NCBI RefSeq assembly: GCF_026167525.1
Contig: NZ_CP110679.1
Coordinates: 3,211,501-3,275,500, forward strand
DNA from: Sphingomonas sp. M1-B02
Lineage (GTDB): Bacteria; Pseudomonadota; Alphaproteobacteria; Sphingomonadales; Sphingomonadaceae
DNA length: 64,000 bases
Reading direction: 5' to 3'
A program made the position numbers and the translations under genes. The stretch's first letter is position 1, and each line of letters opens with the position of its first letter. The notes below the pieces were generated by a model, which saw only the letters and a program-made list of their open reading frames with translations, did no database searches and was not told the origin of the DNA. Below are positions 8,640 to 19,773 of this stretch, piece after piece.

Positions 8640-9590
8640 TCAGGCCCCCGCGCCGGTGAGCCGATCGAGCTGGTCCTGCGTCAACGTCACGCTCCACGCG
8701 CCCAGCAGCTCGTCGAGCTGCTCCACGCTCGTCGCACTTGCGATGGGCGCGGTGACGCCGTCCTGCGCGGCGAGCCAGGCGAGCGCGATCTGGGCGTGGC
8801 TGGCGCCGGTTTCGGCGGCGACCTGGTCCATGGCCTCGAGCACGGGTGCGCCCTTGCCGGCGAGCAGTTCGCCCATCCGGCCGCCGCGCACGCTTTTGCC
8901 GAGATCGGCTTCGCTGCGATATTTGCCGGTGAGGAAGCCCGAGGCGAGCCCGTAATAGGGGACGACGCCGATATTTTGGGTGATGCAGAGATTTTGCAGC
9001 TCGCCTTCGAACTTGTGGCGGCTGACCAGATTATATTCGGGCTGGAGCACGCGGTAGTGCGGCAGTCCCTCGCGCGTCGCGATCTCGAGGGCCGATTTGA
9101 GGCGGATGGCGTGGAAGTTGGAGGCGCCGAGCGCGCGGACCTTGCCCGCCTGGATCAGCGTGTCGAACGCGGCGAGGGCAGCTTCCTGCGAAACGGATTC
9201 GTCATCCTGATGGGCGAAATAGAGGTCGATCGTCTCGACGCCGAGGCGCTGGAGCGAGGCCTCGGCAGCGGCCGCGATCCGGGCGGGGGCGAGCTTCGCG
9301 CCGCCTTCGCCGTCGAGCATCCCGACCTTGGTGGCGACGAGGACGCGATCGCGCTTGCCCGAGTGGCGGAGCCATTCACCGATGATCGTCTCGGATTCGC
9401 CGCCCTGGTGCCCATCCACCCAGGCCGAATAGACGTCGGCGGTATCGATCATCGTGCCTCCCGCCTCGACGAAGCGATCGAGGATGCGGAAGCTCTCGGC
9501 CTTGTCGATCGTCCAGCCGAAGACGTTGCCGCCGAGGATCAGCGGCGGCGTCATCAGCCCGCTGGTGCCCAGTTCGCGCAGAGCGGTCAC
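8640..9590 (-). CDS. Aldo/keto reductase
   Basis: The 316-residue protein has the AKR pattern: DTADVYS (catalytic tyrosine around residue 54), a lysine in VLVATKVG, and YFAHQDD with the active-site histidine. The C-terminal half carries the NADPH-binding SATSVEQLDELL segment. It should reduce aldehydes or ketones with NADPH in the cytoplasm. The substrate is unknown. The start codon is a GTG at 9590 overlapping the stop of the upstream lipoprotein gene as GTGA, so the two are likely co-translated. Confidence 0.9.
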   Translation of the reverse strand: MTALRELGTSGLMTPPLILGGNVFGWTIDKAESFRILDRFVEAGGTMIDTADVYSAWVDGHQGGESETIIGEWLRHSGKRDRVLVATKVGMLDGEGGAKLAPARIAAAAEASLQRLGVETIDLYFAHQDDESVSQEAALAAFDTLIQAGKVRALGASNFHAIRLKSALEIATREGLPHYRVLQPEYNLVSRHKFEGELQNLCITQNIGVVPYYGLASGFLTGKYRSEADLGKSVRGGRMGELLAGKGAPVLEAMDQVAAETGASHAQIALAWLAAQDGVTAPIASATSVEQLDELLGAWSVTLTQDQLDRLTGAGA

Positions 9591-9760
9591 TTCTCGGCCT
9601 CGGCGACATTGTCGGCGAAGGTGGCATTGATATCGGTCGCGGCGGCGGCCTCGTCGAGTTGGCGTGCTTCGTCGCCGCCGCTCGGGCCGCTGTCGGTCTG
9701 GCCGCAGCCGGCCAAGGCCAGCGCGAGTGGCAGCAATGCGCGCATGTGCTTCTTCATCAT
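9587..9760 (-). CDS. Small lipoprotein, uncharacterised
   Basis: A 57-residue product starts MMKKHMRALLPLALALAGC. The LAGC lipobox at residues 16-19 predicts lipidation of Cys19 and anchoring in the cell envelope. The mature part (about 39 residues) is acidic and rich in Ala and Asp. The stop overlaps the GTG of the aldo/keto reductase gene. It resembles the next lipoprotein upstream in composition and in its NA-T-D-A-F/T-F type segment, so the two may be old duplicates. Confidence 0.65.
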   Translation of the reverse strand: MMKKHMRALLPLALALAGCGQTDSGPSGGDEARQLDEAAAATDINATFADNVAEAEK

Positions 9761-9770
9761 GGCCTAACGG

Positions 9771-10013
9771 TTAGTCGATGATCTCGTTGCCGGCGGGGCC
9801 GGTTTCTTCGACGGCATTGCCGACATAGGCATTTTCGGCGGCCCCGAAGGCGGCGTCGGTCGCGGCATTGGCGGCGTTCACGTCGCTGACCGCTTCGCCC
9901 ATCGTATTGCTGTCACCGGTGAGAATCTCGTTGGCCTCGGCGGCTTCGTTCTGCGCGCTGTTGCAGGCGGAGAGCGCGAGGAGTGCGAGGGGGAGGAGCA
10001 GGGTCTTGCGCAT
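9771..10013 (-). CDS. Small lipoprotein, uncharacterised
   Basis: The 80-residue product has a signal peptide with lipobox LSAC (Cys17), then a mature chain very rich in Ala, Asn, Glu and Gly, which is probably disordered. It is an envelope lipoprotein of unknown role. It sits ten bases upstream of a second small lipoprotein of similar composition and probably shares its transcript. It is divergent from the sahR-metF-metH operon. Confidence 0.65.
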   Translation of the reverse strand: MRKTLLLPLALLALSACNSAQNEAAEANEILTGDSNTMGEAVSDVNAANAATDAAFGAAENAYVGNAVEETGPAGNEIID

Positions 10014-10074
10014 GGGTTCGGCCTCTCATTTGGATCGAGGATGGGCTAAACAGCCGTAACCGCGATGGCAATCG

Positions 10075-10103
10075 TTGACCTGATATAAAGATATCTTTAT
10101 ATC
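10075..10103 (+). promoter_or_regulatory. Promoter of the methionine regulator operon
   Basis: TTGACC at 10075-10080 matches the -35 consensus at five of six bases. With a 17-base spacer the -10 element is TATATC at 10098-10103. Transcription would then start near 10110, only about four bases before the ATG at 10114, implying a leaderless or nearly leaderless message. No Shine-Dalgarno sequence precedes that ATG. Confidence 0.5.
10082..10103. promoter_or_regulatory. Perfect 22-bp palindrome, probable autoregulatory operator (SahR-like)
   Basis: All 22 bases are self-complementary, centred on AAAGATATCTTT. The site fills the spacer and -10 element of the predicted promoter, so bound protein would block polymerase. 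The gene downstream encodes an ArsR-family protein, a family that binds AT-rich palindromes. In proteobacteria, ArsR-family SahR proteins respond to S-adenosylhomocysteine and control methionine genes; the metF and metH genes here fit that regulon. Confidence 0.75.
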
Positions 10104-10113
10104 TATATGCGAC

Positions 10114-11067
10114 ATGAAATCAGCCCTTATCATTTTCCGCGCTCTGGCGGACTCGACGCGCCTTCGCATCGTCGCGCTATTGCGCTCGATGGAGCTGTCG
10201 GTCGGCGAGTTGGCGCAGGTGCTCGGGCAGAGCCAGCCGCGGGTCAGTCGGCATGTGAAGATCCTCTGCGACGCCGGCCTGGCCGATCGCCGCAAGGAGG
10301 GGAGCTGGGTATTCGTAGGACTGGGGCCCGCGGAGAAAGTGGCGCCGGTATTGGCCGCGCTCGACAGCTGGGACGAGGCCGATCACTGGACCGTGGCCGA
10401 CGAAGCACGGCTCGCGGCGGTGCGCGCCGACCGGGCAAGCGCGGCGGCGGAATGGTTCGAGGTCAATGCCGGGCAATGGGACGCGATCCGATCGCTCCAC
10501 GTCGCCGACAGCGAAGTCGAGGCGGCGATGGCGAAGGCGCTCGGCGATGCGCCGTTGGGCCGGCTGATCGACATCGGCACCGGCACCGGGCGGATGCTGG
10601 AGCTGTTCGGGCCGCAGGCGGGGCATGCGCTGGGAATCGATCGCAGCTCCGAAATGCTGCGGCTGGCGCGCGCCAAATTGTCCGAGCGGGGGCTGGCCAA
10701 TGCCGAGCTCCGCCAGGCCGATCTCTATGCCTTGCCGCTGCGCGACGGCGAGGCCGATGCGGCGATCCTCCACCATGTGCTCCACTTCGCACAGCAGCCG
10801 GGTGCGGCGATCGGCGAGGCGGCGCGGGTGCTGAGTCCCGGCGGACGGCTGCTGATCGCCGACTTCGCGCCGCATGACCGCGAGGAACTGCGCTCGCGCG
10901 ATGCCCATACCCGGCTCGGCTTTTCGGACGAACAGATCCTCGGCTGGTTCGAGACGAGCGGGCTCGCGCCGGTTTTGGTCGAGACGCTCGAGGGCGGCGA
11001 GCTGACCGTGAAATTATGGCTGGGTCGCAAGATCGGCGAAGAAACGAAGAAAGTGAAAGCGGCATGA
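10114..11067 (+). CDS. ArsR-family regulator fused to SAM-dependent methyltransferase (SahR-like)
   Basis: The 317-residue protein joins an ArsR winged helix (about residues 8-75, recognition helix QPRVSRHVKIL) to a class I methyltransferase domain (about 115-290, SAM motif IDIGTGTGR at 152-160). The methyltransferase fold probably binds S-adenosylhomocysteine or SAM as a signal rather than acting as an enzyme, but this is inference. The gene overlaps metF and leads the methionine operon. A perfect palindrome covers its own promoter, so it probably represses itself and the downstream genes when the SAH/SAM balance changes. The ATG at 10114 lacks a ribosome site. Confidence 0.85.
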   Translation: MKSALIIFRALADSTRLRIVALLRSMELSVGELAQVLGQSQPRVSRHVKILCDAGLADRRKEGSWVFVGLGPAEKVAPVLAALDSWDEADHWTVADEARLAAVRADRASAAAEWFEVNAGQWDAIRSLHVADSEVEAAMAKALGDAPLGRLIDIGTGTGRMLELFGPQAGHALGIDRSSEMLRLARAKLSERGLANAELRQADLYALPLRDGEADAAILHHVLHFAQQPGAAIGEAARVLSPGGRLLIADFAPHDREELRSRDAHTRLGFSDEQILGWFETSGLAPVLVETLEGGELTVKLWLGRKIGEETKKVKAA

Positions 11068-11978
11068 CGATCGTAAATCCGCTGGCGGCGCCGCTGTTCG
11101 CGGACGTGGCCGGCGACGTGGACATTTCGTTCGAATTCTTCCCGCCCAAGAGCGAGAAGATGGAGGAGACGCTGTGGGAGTCGATCCAGGCGCTGAGCCC
11201 GCTGGGGCCGCGCTTCGTGAGCGTGACCTATGGCGCGGGCGGGACGACGCGCGAGCGGACGCATAACACGGTAGCCCGCATCGCGCGCGAGACGCGCATT
11301 CCGGCGGCGGCGCATCTGACCTGCGTCGACGCGACACGCGACGAGATCGATGCGGTCGCGCATGCTTATTGGGAAGCGGGTGTTCGGCATATCGTCGCGC
11401 TGCGCGGCGATCCGTCGACGCCCGGCGCTAAATATCAGTCGCATCCCGGCGGCTATGAAAATGCGGCCGATCTGGTGGGCGGGCTGCGGAAGCTGCACCC
11501 GTTCGAAATATCGGTCGCGGCCTATCCCGAATGCCATCCCGATTCTCCGAGCGCGAAGGCCGATCTCGACAATCTGAAGCGCAAGATCGACGCCGGGGCG
11601 ACGCGCGCGATCACCCAATTCTTTTTCACCCCCGAAGCCTTCTTCCGCTTCCGCGACGATGCTGCGGCGGCCGGGATTGACGCCGAGCTGGTGCCGGGGA
11701 TCATGCCGGTGATGAACTATGCCGCGGTCGTGCGGATGTCGGCGATGTGCGGGACCGAAGTGCCGCCCTGGATGGGCAAATTGTTCGAAGGGCTCGACGA
11801 CCATCCCGGCGCGCGGCAGCTTGTCGCGGCGACGCTGGCCGCCGAATTGTGCCGCAAGCTCTATGCCGGGGATGTGCGGCAGTTTCACTTCTACACGCTG
11901 AACCGAGCCGAGCTCAGCTACGCGATCTGCCACTTGCTGGGGGTGCGGGCGAAGGTGGCGGAACTAGCGGCGGCGTAA
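11064..11978 (+). CDS. metF: 5,10-methylenetetrahydrofolate reductase
   Basis: The 304-residue flavoprotein has the MetF landmarks SFEFFPPKSEKME near residue 20, SVTYGAGG, ALRGDP and ITQFFF. It reduces methylene-THF to methyl-THF, the methyl donor for methionine synthase. The ATG at 11064 overlaps the regulator's TGA (ATGA), so I preferred it to an upstream start in the same frame. The methionine synthase genes follow after a palindromic repeat, so the regulator, metF and metH probably form one unit. Confidence 0.93.
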   Translation: MTIVNPLAAPLFADVAGDVDISFEFFPPKSEKMEETLWESIQALSPLGPRFVSVTYGAGGTTRERTHNTVARIARETRIPAAAHLTCVDATRDEIDAVAHAYWEAGVRHIVALRGDPSTPGAKYQSHPGGYENAADLVGGLRKLHPFEISVAAYPECHPDSPSAKADLDNLKRKIDAGATRAITQFFFTPEAFFRFRDDAAAAGIDAELVPGIMPVMNYAAVVRMSAMCGTEVPPWMGKLFEGLDDHPGARQLVAATLAAELCRKLYAGDVRQFHFYTLNRAELSYAICHLLGVRAKVAELAAA

Positions 11979-11981
11979 ATC

Positions 11982-12082
11982 CCCCTCCCGCTTGCGGGAG
12001 GGGTTAGGGGAGGGGCTATCCTCCTCGACCACGTTGAATTTTGCACAGCCCCTCCCCCGACCCCTCCCGCAAGCGGGAGGGG
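11982..12082. repeat. Paired CCCCTCCC-type palindrome between metF and metH
   Basis: Two perfect 10-bp hairpins (CCCCTCCCGC / GCGGGAGGGG) stand at 11982-12003 and 12061-12082, and their surroundings are inverted copies of each other over about 35 bases. This forms one large two-armed element. Similar elements occur at 37063-37201 and, as single arms, near 32653, 52371 and 54866. It may act as a processing or attenuation site inside the operon. Confidence 0.8.
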
Positions 12083-12097
12083 AGGAAGAAGGAAGAA

Positions 12098-13147
12098 ATG
12101 ATGACACCACGCGAAACCCTATTGGCCGAAGCCGCCAAGCGCATCCTGATCACCGACGGTGCGTTCGGGACCGAGATCCAGAACTGGAAGCTTTCCGAGG
12201 ACGATTATGCCGGCGATCTCGGCCTGAGCCACGATCAGAAGGGCAATAACGACATCCTTGCGTTGACCAAGCCCGAGGTGCCGGAATCGATCCACCGCGC
12301 TTATTTCGCGGCCGGGGCGGACATCGCCGAGACGAACACCTTCTCGGCCAACAAGATCAGCCAGGCGGACTATGGCGCCGAGCATCTGGTGCGCGAGATC
12401 AACGTCCAGTCCGCGGCGATGGCGCGGCGCGTGGCCGACGAGTTCCAGGCCGAGGACGGCCGCCCGCGCTTCGTCGCCGGCGCGCTGGGGCCGACCAACA
12501 AGACGCTGTCGCTGAGCCCCGACGTCAACGATCCCGGCTATCGCGAGATCGACTTCGATTATCTCAAGGAAGTCTATCGCGAACAGATCGACGCGCTGGT
12601 CGAGGGCGGGGTGGACTTCATCCTGATCGAGACGGTGTTCGACACGCTCAACGCCAAGGCGGGGATCATGGCGGCGATCGAGGCCGGCAAGGATCTGGGC
12701 CGCGATTTGCCGATCATGATGTCGATGACGCTGACCGATCTTTCGGGGCGCAACCTCTCCGGCCACACGGTCGAGGCCTTCTGGCATGCGGTGCGCCATG
12801 CCAAGCCGCTGACGATCGGTCTCAACTGCTCGTTCGGGGCGGAGCAGTTGCGTCCGCATGTGAAGACGCTGAGCGCGCTGTGCGACACGCTGATCATGGT
12901 CTATCCCAATGCCGGCCTTCCCAACGAACTGGGCGAATATGACGAGATGCCGGCGACGACCGCGGCCTTGGTCAAGGAATGGGCCGATGCCGGGCAGGTC
13001 AATGTGCTCGGCGGCTGCTGCGGATCGACCCCGGCGCATATCGCGGCGATCGCCGAGGCGGTGAAAGCGCTCGAGCCGCGGCGGATCGCGGTGCCCGAGG
13101 TGCAGACCCGGCTGGCGGGGCTCGAGCCCTTCACGATGGCGGCCTGA
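12098..13147 (+). CDS. metH: Methionine synthase part 1: homocysteine S-methyltransferase domain
   Basis: The 349-residue protein contains only the N-terminal homocysteine-binding barrel of MetH. Zinc ligands are visible in LNCSFGA (around residue 245) and [11 protein letters not shown] (around residue 308). E. coli MetH is one chain of about 1230 residues; here the remaining modules are encoded separately at 13699-16374. The start at 12098 follows a purine-rich GGAAGAA site; a second ATG follows at once. The two proteins must assemble so that the cobalamin domain can reach the zinc site. A GNAT gene separates the halves. Confidence 0.92.
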   Translation: MMTPRETLLAEAAKRILITDGAFGTEIQNWKLSEDDYAGDLGLSHDQKGNNDILALTKPEVPESIHRAYFAAGADIAETNTFSANKISQADYGAEHLVREINVQSAAMARRVADEFQAEDGRPRFVAGALGPTNKTLSLSPDVNDPGYREIDFDYLKEVYREQIDALVEGGVDFILIETVFDTLNAKAGIMAAIEAGKDLGRDLPIMMSMTLTDLSGRNLSGHTVEAFWHAVRHAKPLTIGLNCSFGAEQLRPHVKTLSALCDTLIMVYPNAGLPNELGEYDEMPATTAALVKEWADAGQVNVLGGCCGSTPAHIAAIAEAVKALEPRRIAVPEVQTRLAGLEPFTMAA

Positions 13148-13150
13148 TCC

Positions 13151-13675
13151 ATGGCTGACGGCGACACCTGGCGCGTGCGGGAGGCCAGCGCGGACGACGC
13201 CCGGGCGCTGGCGCTGGTCGGCGCCGCGACCTTTCTGGATGCCTTTGCCGGGGTGCTGCAGGGTGAGGCGATCGTCGCCCATTGCGCGCGAGTTCATTCC
13301 GATGCGGCTTATCGGAACGCCTTGGCGGGCGGCGCGCGGGCATGGCTGGCCGAGAGCGTCACCGGCGGTGCGCCGATCGGCTATGCGCTGCTCGGCACGC
13401 CCGATCTGCCCGGCGCCCAAGCCGGTGACGTCGAGCTCAAGCGCATCTATTTGTTGGCGCGCTTCCACGGCAGCGGCGCAGGGGCCGCGTTGATGCAGGC
13501 GGCGGTTGCGGCGGCCGGCGGGCATGAGCGGCTGCTGCTGGGCGTCTATGCCGGCAATGCCCGCGCCATCGCTTTCTATCGTCGGCAGGGCTTCGTGCCT
13601 GTCGGCGAGCGCCAGTTCGACGTGGGCGGTACGCTCCACGACGATCTCGTCTTCGCCCGGCCGCTAGCTTCCTGA
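13151..13675 (+). CDS. GNAT-family N-acetyltransferase
   Basis: The 174-residue protein has the GNAT fold: [21 protein letters not shown] carries the R/QxxGxG/A acetyl-CoA loop around residues 105-117, and [13 protein letters not shown] is the C-terminal helix typical of this family. The acceptor is unknown. It begins three bases after metH part 1 and ends 23 bases before metH part 2, so it is embedded in the methionine operon. That position hints at a role in methionine or one-carbon metabolism, but nothing in the sequence proves it. Confidence 0.85.
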   Translation: MADGDTWRVREASADDARALALVGAATFLDAFAGVLQGEAIVAHCARVHSDAAYRNALAGGARAWLAESVTGGAPIGYALLGTPDLPGAQAGDVELKRIYLLARFHGSGAGAALMQAAVAAAGGHERLLLGVYAGNARAIAFYRRQGFVPVGERQFDVGGTLHDDLVFARPLAS

Positions 13676-13698
13676 TTTCTCATGTACGGACACTTTCA

Positions 13699-16374
<2,676 letters not shown>

Positions 16375-16680
16375 GTCGGGGGAGCGGAGACGCTTAGCTT
16401 CGCACTTTTCTCGTGTTTTGGGTAATTCCGTTGCGCGGAGGGGTAAGGAAGTTGCGCTTGGCGAACTTGCGATTTTGACGGGTTCAAAGAGCCGGGAGAG
16501 GGTGTCAGACCAAATCCTATTTTGGAAGGACCGAATGCGAGCGATGCGTCGGCACCAATCTCGATCCGATGCGGGACCCCCCTGATCCTAGGGTTGCGCG
16601 CAGCCACATGCTCAATACGACTTGGGCAATTGCCGCTTCCCAAGCGGCGGCTCTCTCGGCTTTTGCGATCAGGACCCATC
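16375..16680. other. Intergenic region without convincing genes
   Basis: About 306 bases separate metH from the Sel1 gene. I see a CCGCTTcccAAGCGG hairpin near 16630-16645 but no repeat of the two families and no reading frame with coding character. The region probably contains the promoter of the Sel1-repeat gene; no element stands out. Confidence 0.5.
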
Positions 16681-18159
16681 ATGCGCGCCACGCCTGCGTT
16701 CCGAATGCGCTCGAAACGCCCGGCTCTATGGGTGGGCATTGCCACGCTGGCGCTTCCGGTCATCATCCCTTCCCAGGCTCGTGCGCAATGGACCGCAGCG
16801 AACGACGAGGCCAATCGCCAGCGCATGATGTCCAGCATGAGCGACACTGCCTCCGCGAACGACCGCCGCAATGCCGACGCCGCGTTCCAGAGGGGGCTGG
16901 CCGGCGGCCGCTCGACCACGGGCGGATCAGGCGGCACCAGTGCTCCCAATTCGTCATCCCCGTCGGCGAGCGCCTTTGCCGCCACGCCCGGCGCGGAGCG
17001 AGGTCCGCAAAGCGTGGTTGCGACCCGCACCGTGTTCATCCGCATCGAGGAGACGACGCCACAAATGCTGGCTCGCGTGACGCGGGAGGCCGGAGAAGGA
17101 AAGGCGGAATCGCAGTATAATCTTGGCCGGTTGAACTATGCGGGCCTTGGCGTCGCACGCGATGACGTGGCCGCGCGCCGCTGGTTTGGGGCCGCAGCGG
17201 CCCAGGGGCACCCGGCGGCCTCTGCGCAATATGGCTATCTGACGATGTATGGACGCGGCGGCCCGGTCGACCCCGCCGCTGCTCGAGCCGCGCTGCGCAC
17301 CGCAGCGGCCGGTGGCGATAGCTATGGCCAGGCGCTCTACGGCATGATGCTGGTCAATGACGCTGTCGAGACGCGCACCAGCGATGCGCCGCTTCCCGAA
17401 GCGATCGATCTGCTGACGCGCGCCGCGGATGCCGGCGAGGTGGTCGCGCAAGCGATTCTGGGAACCGTGGTCTATGTCTTCGGCACCAATGGCGCCAAGG
17501 CGGATCCGGCCAAGTCGATCCACTATCTCAAGCTCGCCGCGGCTCAGGATCATCCGATGGCGCTGCAGATATTGGGCGAGCATTATATGGTGGGCGGCGC
17601 CGCCATCGAAAAGGACAGGGCCAAGGGCTGGGCGCTGCTCACCAAGGCGGCCGATCTTGGCCAGGCCGGAGCGATGCGCCCGCTGGGGCTGTCGCTCATT
17701 CAGGGCAGCAACGGTCAAGGGAAGGACCCGGCCAGGGGGCTGAAATATATCCGCATGGCGGTGGAGCAACGCCATCCCGCGGCGATGGGCGACTATGCAG
17801 CAATTCTATACGAGGGCGCGCTGGTGCCGAAGGATTTGGCGGCGTCCGTCCGATACGCGCGCGAGGCGGCCGAGGCCGGAGATGGCGACGCGCAGGTGAT
17901 GATGGTGCGCTTCGCATATTTTGGCGACGGCGTGGCCAAGGATGTGAACGCTGCCGTGCGCTACGCCCGCCTTGCCGCAGAGGGCGGACACTCCGAGGGC
18001 CAGCGCATGCTCGGCGCACTCTACCAGAACGGGGAGGGGGTGCCCAAGGATGTGAAAGAAGCAGTCCGCTGGTTCCGAAAATCCGCAGCGCAGGGCAATC
18101 AGCAGGCCGCCACCGACCTTCAAGATCCGGAGAACGTCGCAGCGGCCCGCGATATGTAA
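16681..18159 (+). CDS. Secreted Sel1-repeat protein
   Basis: The 492-residue product has a signal peptide (basic start, hydrophobic core LWVGIATLALPVI, cleavage after ARA near residue 36), a low-complexity Ser/Gly linker (about 75-105), then about nine Sel1-like repeats from residue 135 to 480 with recurrent A..G...AQ..LG..Y..G.GV patterns. Sel1 proteins are helical scaffolds for protein contacts in the periplasm. I chose the ATG at 16681 because it gives a clean signal peptide; the frame extends upstream. Codon use is less GC-biased than in the metH genes. Confidence 0.82.
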   Translation: MRATPAFRMRSKRPALWVGIATLALPVIIPSQARAQWTAANDEANRQRMMSSMSDTASANDRRNADAAFQRGLAGGRSTTGGSGGTSAPNSSSPSASAFAATPGAERGPQSVVATRTVFIRIEETTPQMLARVTREAGEGKAESQYNLGRLNYAGLGVARDDVAARRWFGAAAAQGHPAASAQYGYLTMYGRGGPVDPAAARAALRTAAAGGDSYGQALYGMMLVNDAVETRTSDAPLPEAIDLLTRAADAGEVVAQAILGTVVYVFGTNGAKADPAKSIHYLKLAAAQDHPMALQILGEHYMVGGAAIEKDRAKGWALLTKAADLGQAGAMRPLGLSLIQGSNGQGKDPARGLKYIRMAVEQRHPAAMGDYAAILYEGALVPKDLAASVRYAREAAEAGDGDAQVMMVRFAYFGDGVAKDVNAAVRYARLAAEGGHSEGQRMLGALYQNGEGVPKDVKEAVRWFRKSAAQGNQQAATDLQDPENVAAARDM

Positions 18160-18220
18160 GGTTTAGACTGTTTGACGTTCTTGCCTGCCTAATTCTCAGA
18201 AATCACCTGGAGCAAAATAT

Positions 18221-18628
18221 ATGATTTTCGTATCCGTTTCTGCAGCGATATTGCTCAGCTTGACCCCGGCCGAACCCGCACAGGCTACGGAAGGATTTCT
18301 GGTCTGCACTGCGACCCCGACGCGGCCCGGGTCCAATCGTGTTGCGCTGCTGAACCTTTCTCAAGGCGACGGAGCGCGTGTCGCTGCCCTGACCGACGAA
18401 TATCAGGCTTGGCTTCGCAGTGATGCGTCCGTTGCCCAGGTTATCGAGGCGGCAGGCATCGATCCCCGGCTCGTACGCGCCCAGGCAAAAGTCGAGTGCG
18501 TGTGGGCGAAGGAGCAGACCGCTGCGGAAGCAATTGCCGTGCGTTTGGGGAACGGTTTGCGCGCGGACAACGTTAAGGTTCTTCCTTCGAACTGGTCTCC
18601 TAAAGTAGTGCCGGCAACCGAGCGCTGA
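18221..18628 (+). CDS. Small secreted protein, uncharacterised
   Basis: The 135-residue protein starts with a hydrophobic signal peptide (FVSVSAAILLSLTPAEPAQA, cleavage near residue 22). The mature part has two cysteines (FLVCTAT and VECVWAK), which could form a disulfide in the periplasm. No family is recognised. It follows the Sel1 gene by 60 bases on the same strand and may be co-transcribed with it. The stop touches the start of the ABC-F remnant region. Confidence 0.6.
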   Translation: MIFVSVSAAILLSLTPAEPAQATEGFLVCTATPTRPGSNRVALLNLSQGDGARVAALTDEYQAWLRSDASVAQVIEAAGIDPRLVRAQAKVECVWAKEQTAAEAIAVRLGNGLRADNVKVLPSNWSPKVVPATER

Positions 18629-18660
18629 TGCGGCCCGGAGCAATGCGGCGCGGCGGCGGC

Positions 18661-18793
18661 TTCCGGGCGCAACGGCGCGGGGAGACCAGGTTGGTCAAGG
18701 TGCTCGCCGCGCAGCTCGATCCCGATACCGGCAGCGTCGATATGCCGCGCGGCGCCCGGCTGGGATATAGCGCGAAGGAAGCGCCGCATGGCG
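18661..18793 (+). pseudogene. Frameshifted remnant of an ABC-F ATPase gene (N-terminal piece)
   Basis: About 130 bases match the intact ABC-F gene at roughly 19870-20003 with about a dozen substitutions. A one-base deletion inside the Walker A codons (near 18681) shifts the frame, turning the expected GRNGAGKTTLVK into a different peptide before the frame is restored in the downstream stretch LDPDTGSVDMPRGARLGY. There is no start, no signature motif and no second ATPase domain, so it cannot encode a working protein. It is a duplicated or recombined fragment about 1.2 kb from its parent, with the DUF1080 gene between. Confidence 0.8.
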
Positions 18794-18855
18794 AATGCAC
18801 GCTCTCATCTTTCGGACGAAAGATGATGTCGACTGACCGCAGGATGCGCATCGCT

Positions 18856-19620
18856 CTAATCGAGTAACTGCACCTCGATGCGTCGGAATTCGATCGGGTG
18901 TCCTTCGCTTTGCAGCGCGATATAGCCGCCCGTGAGCATGATCTTGCCCCCCGCAGCGGCGATCAGCGGTTTGGCGTCCTCGTCGCCCGCATCGAGCTCG
19001 GGTTTCGAATAGCGCAGCACCAGCTTGCCGTCGATTGTGTGGCTGATGTGCCCGCTCGGCAGCACCTCGACTTCGGCGCGCATCCAGCGACCGTTCTTCT
19101 CAATCGGCGAGGAGGACAGGATGCAATGTTGCGTCTCGAGCTTGCCGTTGATGTGCACGGTGGTGCCGGGGGTGCAAAGATTGCCGGTCGGCTCCGCCGG
19201 ATCACGCGGGGTGCCCAACAGCTGCATTTCGAGGCTGACCGGGAAGGCTTGGTCGCGGCGCATCGTCGCGGGGGCCTGGGCATGGAACATCAGTCCGCTG
19301 TTGCTGCCCTGCCAGTTCTTGATCCCGGGAAGCGATTCGCCGAACAGCCGATATTCGAAGCGGATGCGGTAGGCCGTGAGGGGCGACTTCCAGAATAGGT
19401 GGCCGAACTCTCCGGTAAACTTCGGATAGCCGGCGTGGCTCACCCGGATCGCACCCGCTTCGACCACGAACATCTTCAGCGGATCCTCGCCGACCGCTCG
19501 GCCGCTAATCTTGGGCGTCCAGCCCTCGAGCGTCTTGCCGTCGAAAATCGACACCCATTGGGGTGGGGCGGGCGCGGCGCCGAGCAACGCCAGCATCGGC
19601 AACAACAATATCGGTTTCAT
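18856..19620 (-). CDS. Secreted DUF1080 (3-keto-disaccharide hydrolase-like) protein
   Basis: The 254-residue product has a short signal peptide (LLLPMLALLGAAPA) and the beta-jelly-roll DUF1080 domain: WVSIFDGKTLEGW near residue 25, SNSGLMFHAQ near 115, and ALQSEGHPIEFRRIEV at the C-terminus. Relatives hydrolyse 3-keto-glycosides or bind carbohydrates in the periplasm. I set the start at 19620 because it gives the signal peptide; the frame continues far upstream only as an antisense shadow of the ABC-F gene. The gene lies between the ABC-F gene and its remnant. A second DUF1080 gene lies at 47477. Confidence 0.88.
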   Translation of the reverse strand: MKPILLLPMLALLGAAPAPPQWVSIFDGKTLEGWTPKISGRAVGEDPLKMFVVEAGAIRVSHAGYPKFTGEFGHLFWKSPLTAYRIRFEYRLFGESLPGIKNWQGSNSGLMFHAQAPATMRRDQAFPVSLEMQLLGTPRDPAEPTGNLCTPGTTVHINGKLETQHCILSSSPIEKNGRWMRAEVEVLPSGHISHTIDGKLVLRYSKPELDAGDEDAKPLIAAAGGKIMLTGGYIALQSEGHPIEFRRIEVQLLD

Positions 19621-19773
19621 AAGAGGAATGGTCGCGGAATTTGGACGCCGAGGCAAGGCGGGTCCCATGGAGCATCGCCGTTGTCCATACCAACATGCAG
19701 CCGTCGCCGGGATGCGGAGGGTGGGGGTTGTGCGGGGGATGACGCACGATGCTGCAAGTGCTAACGGCGGCGC

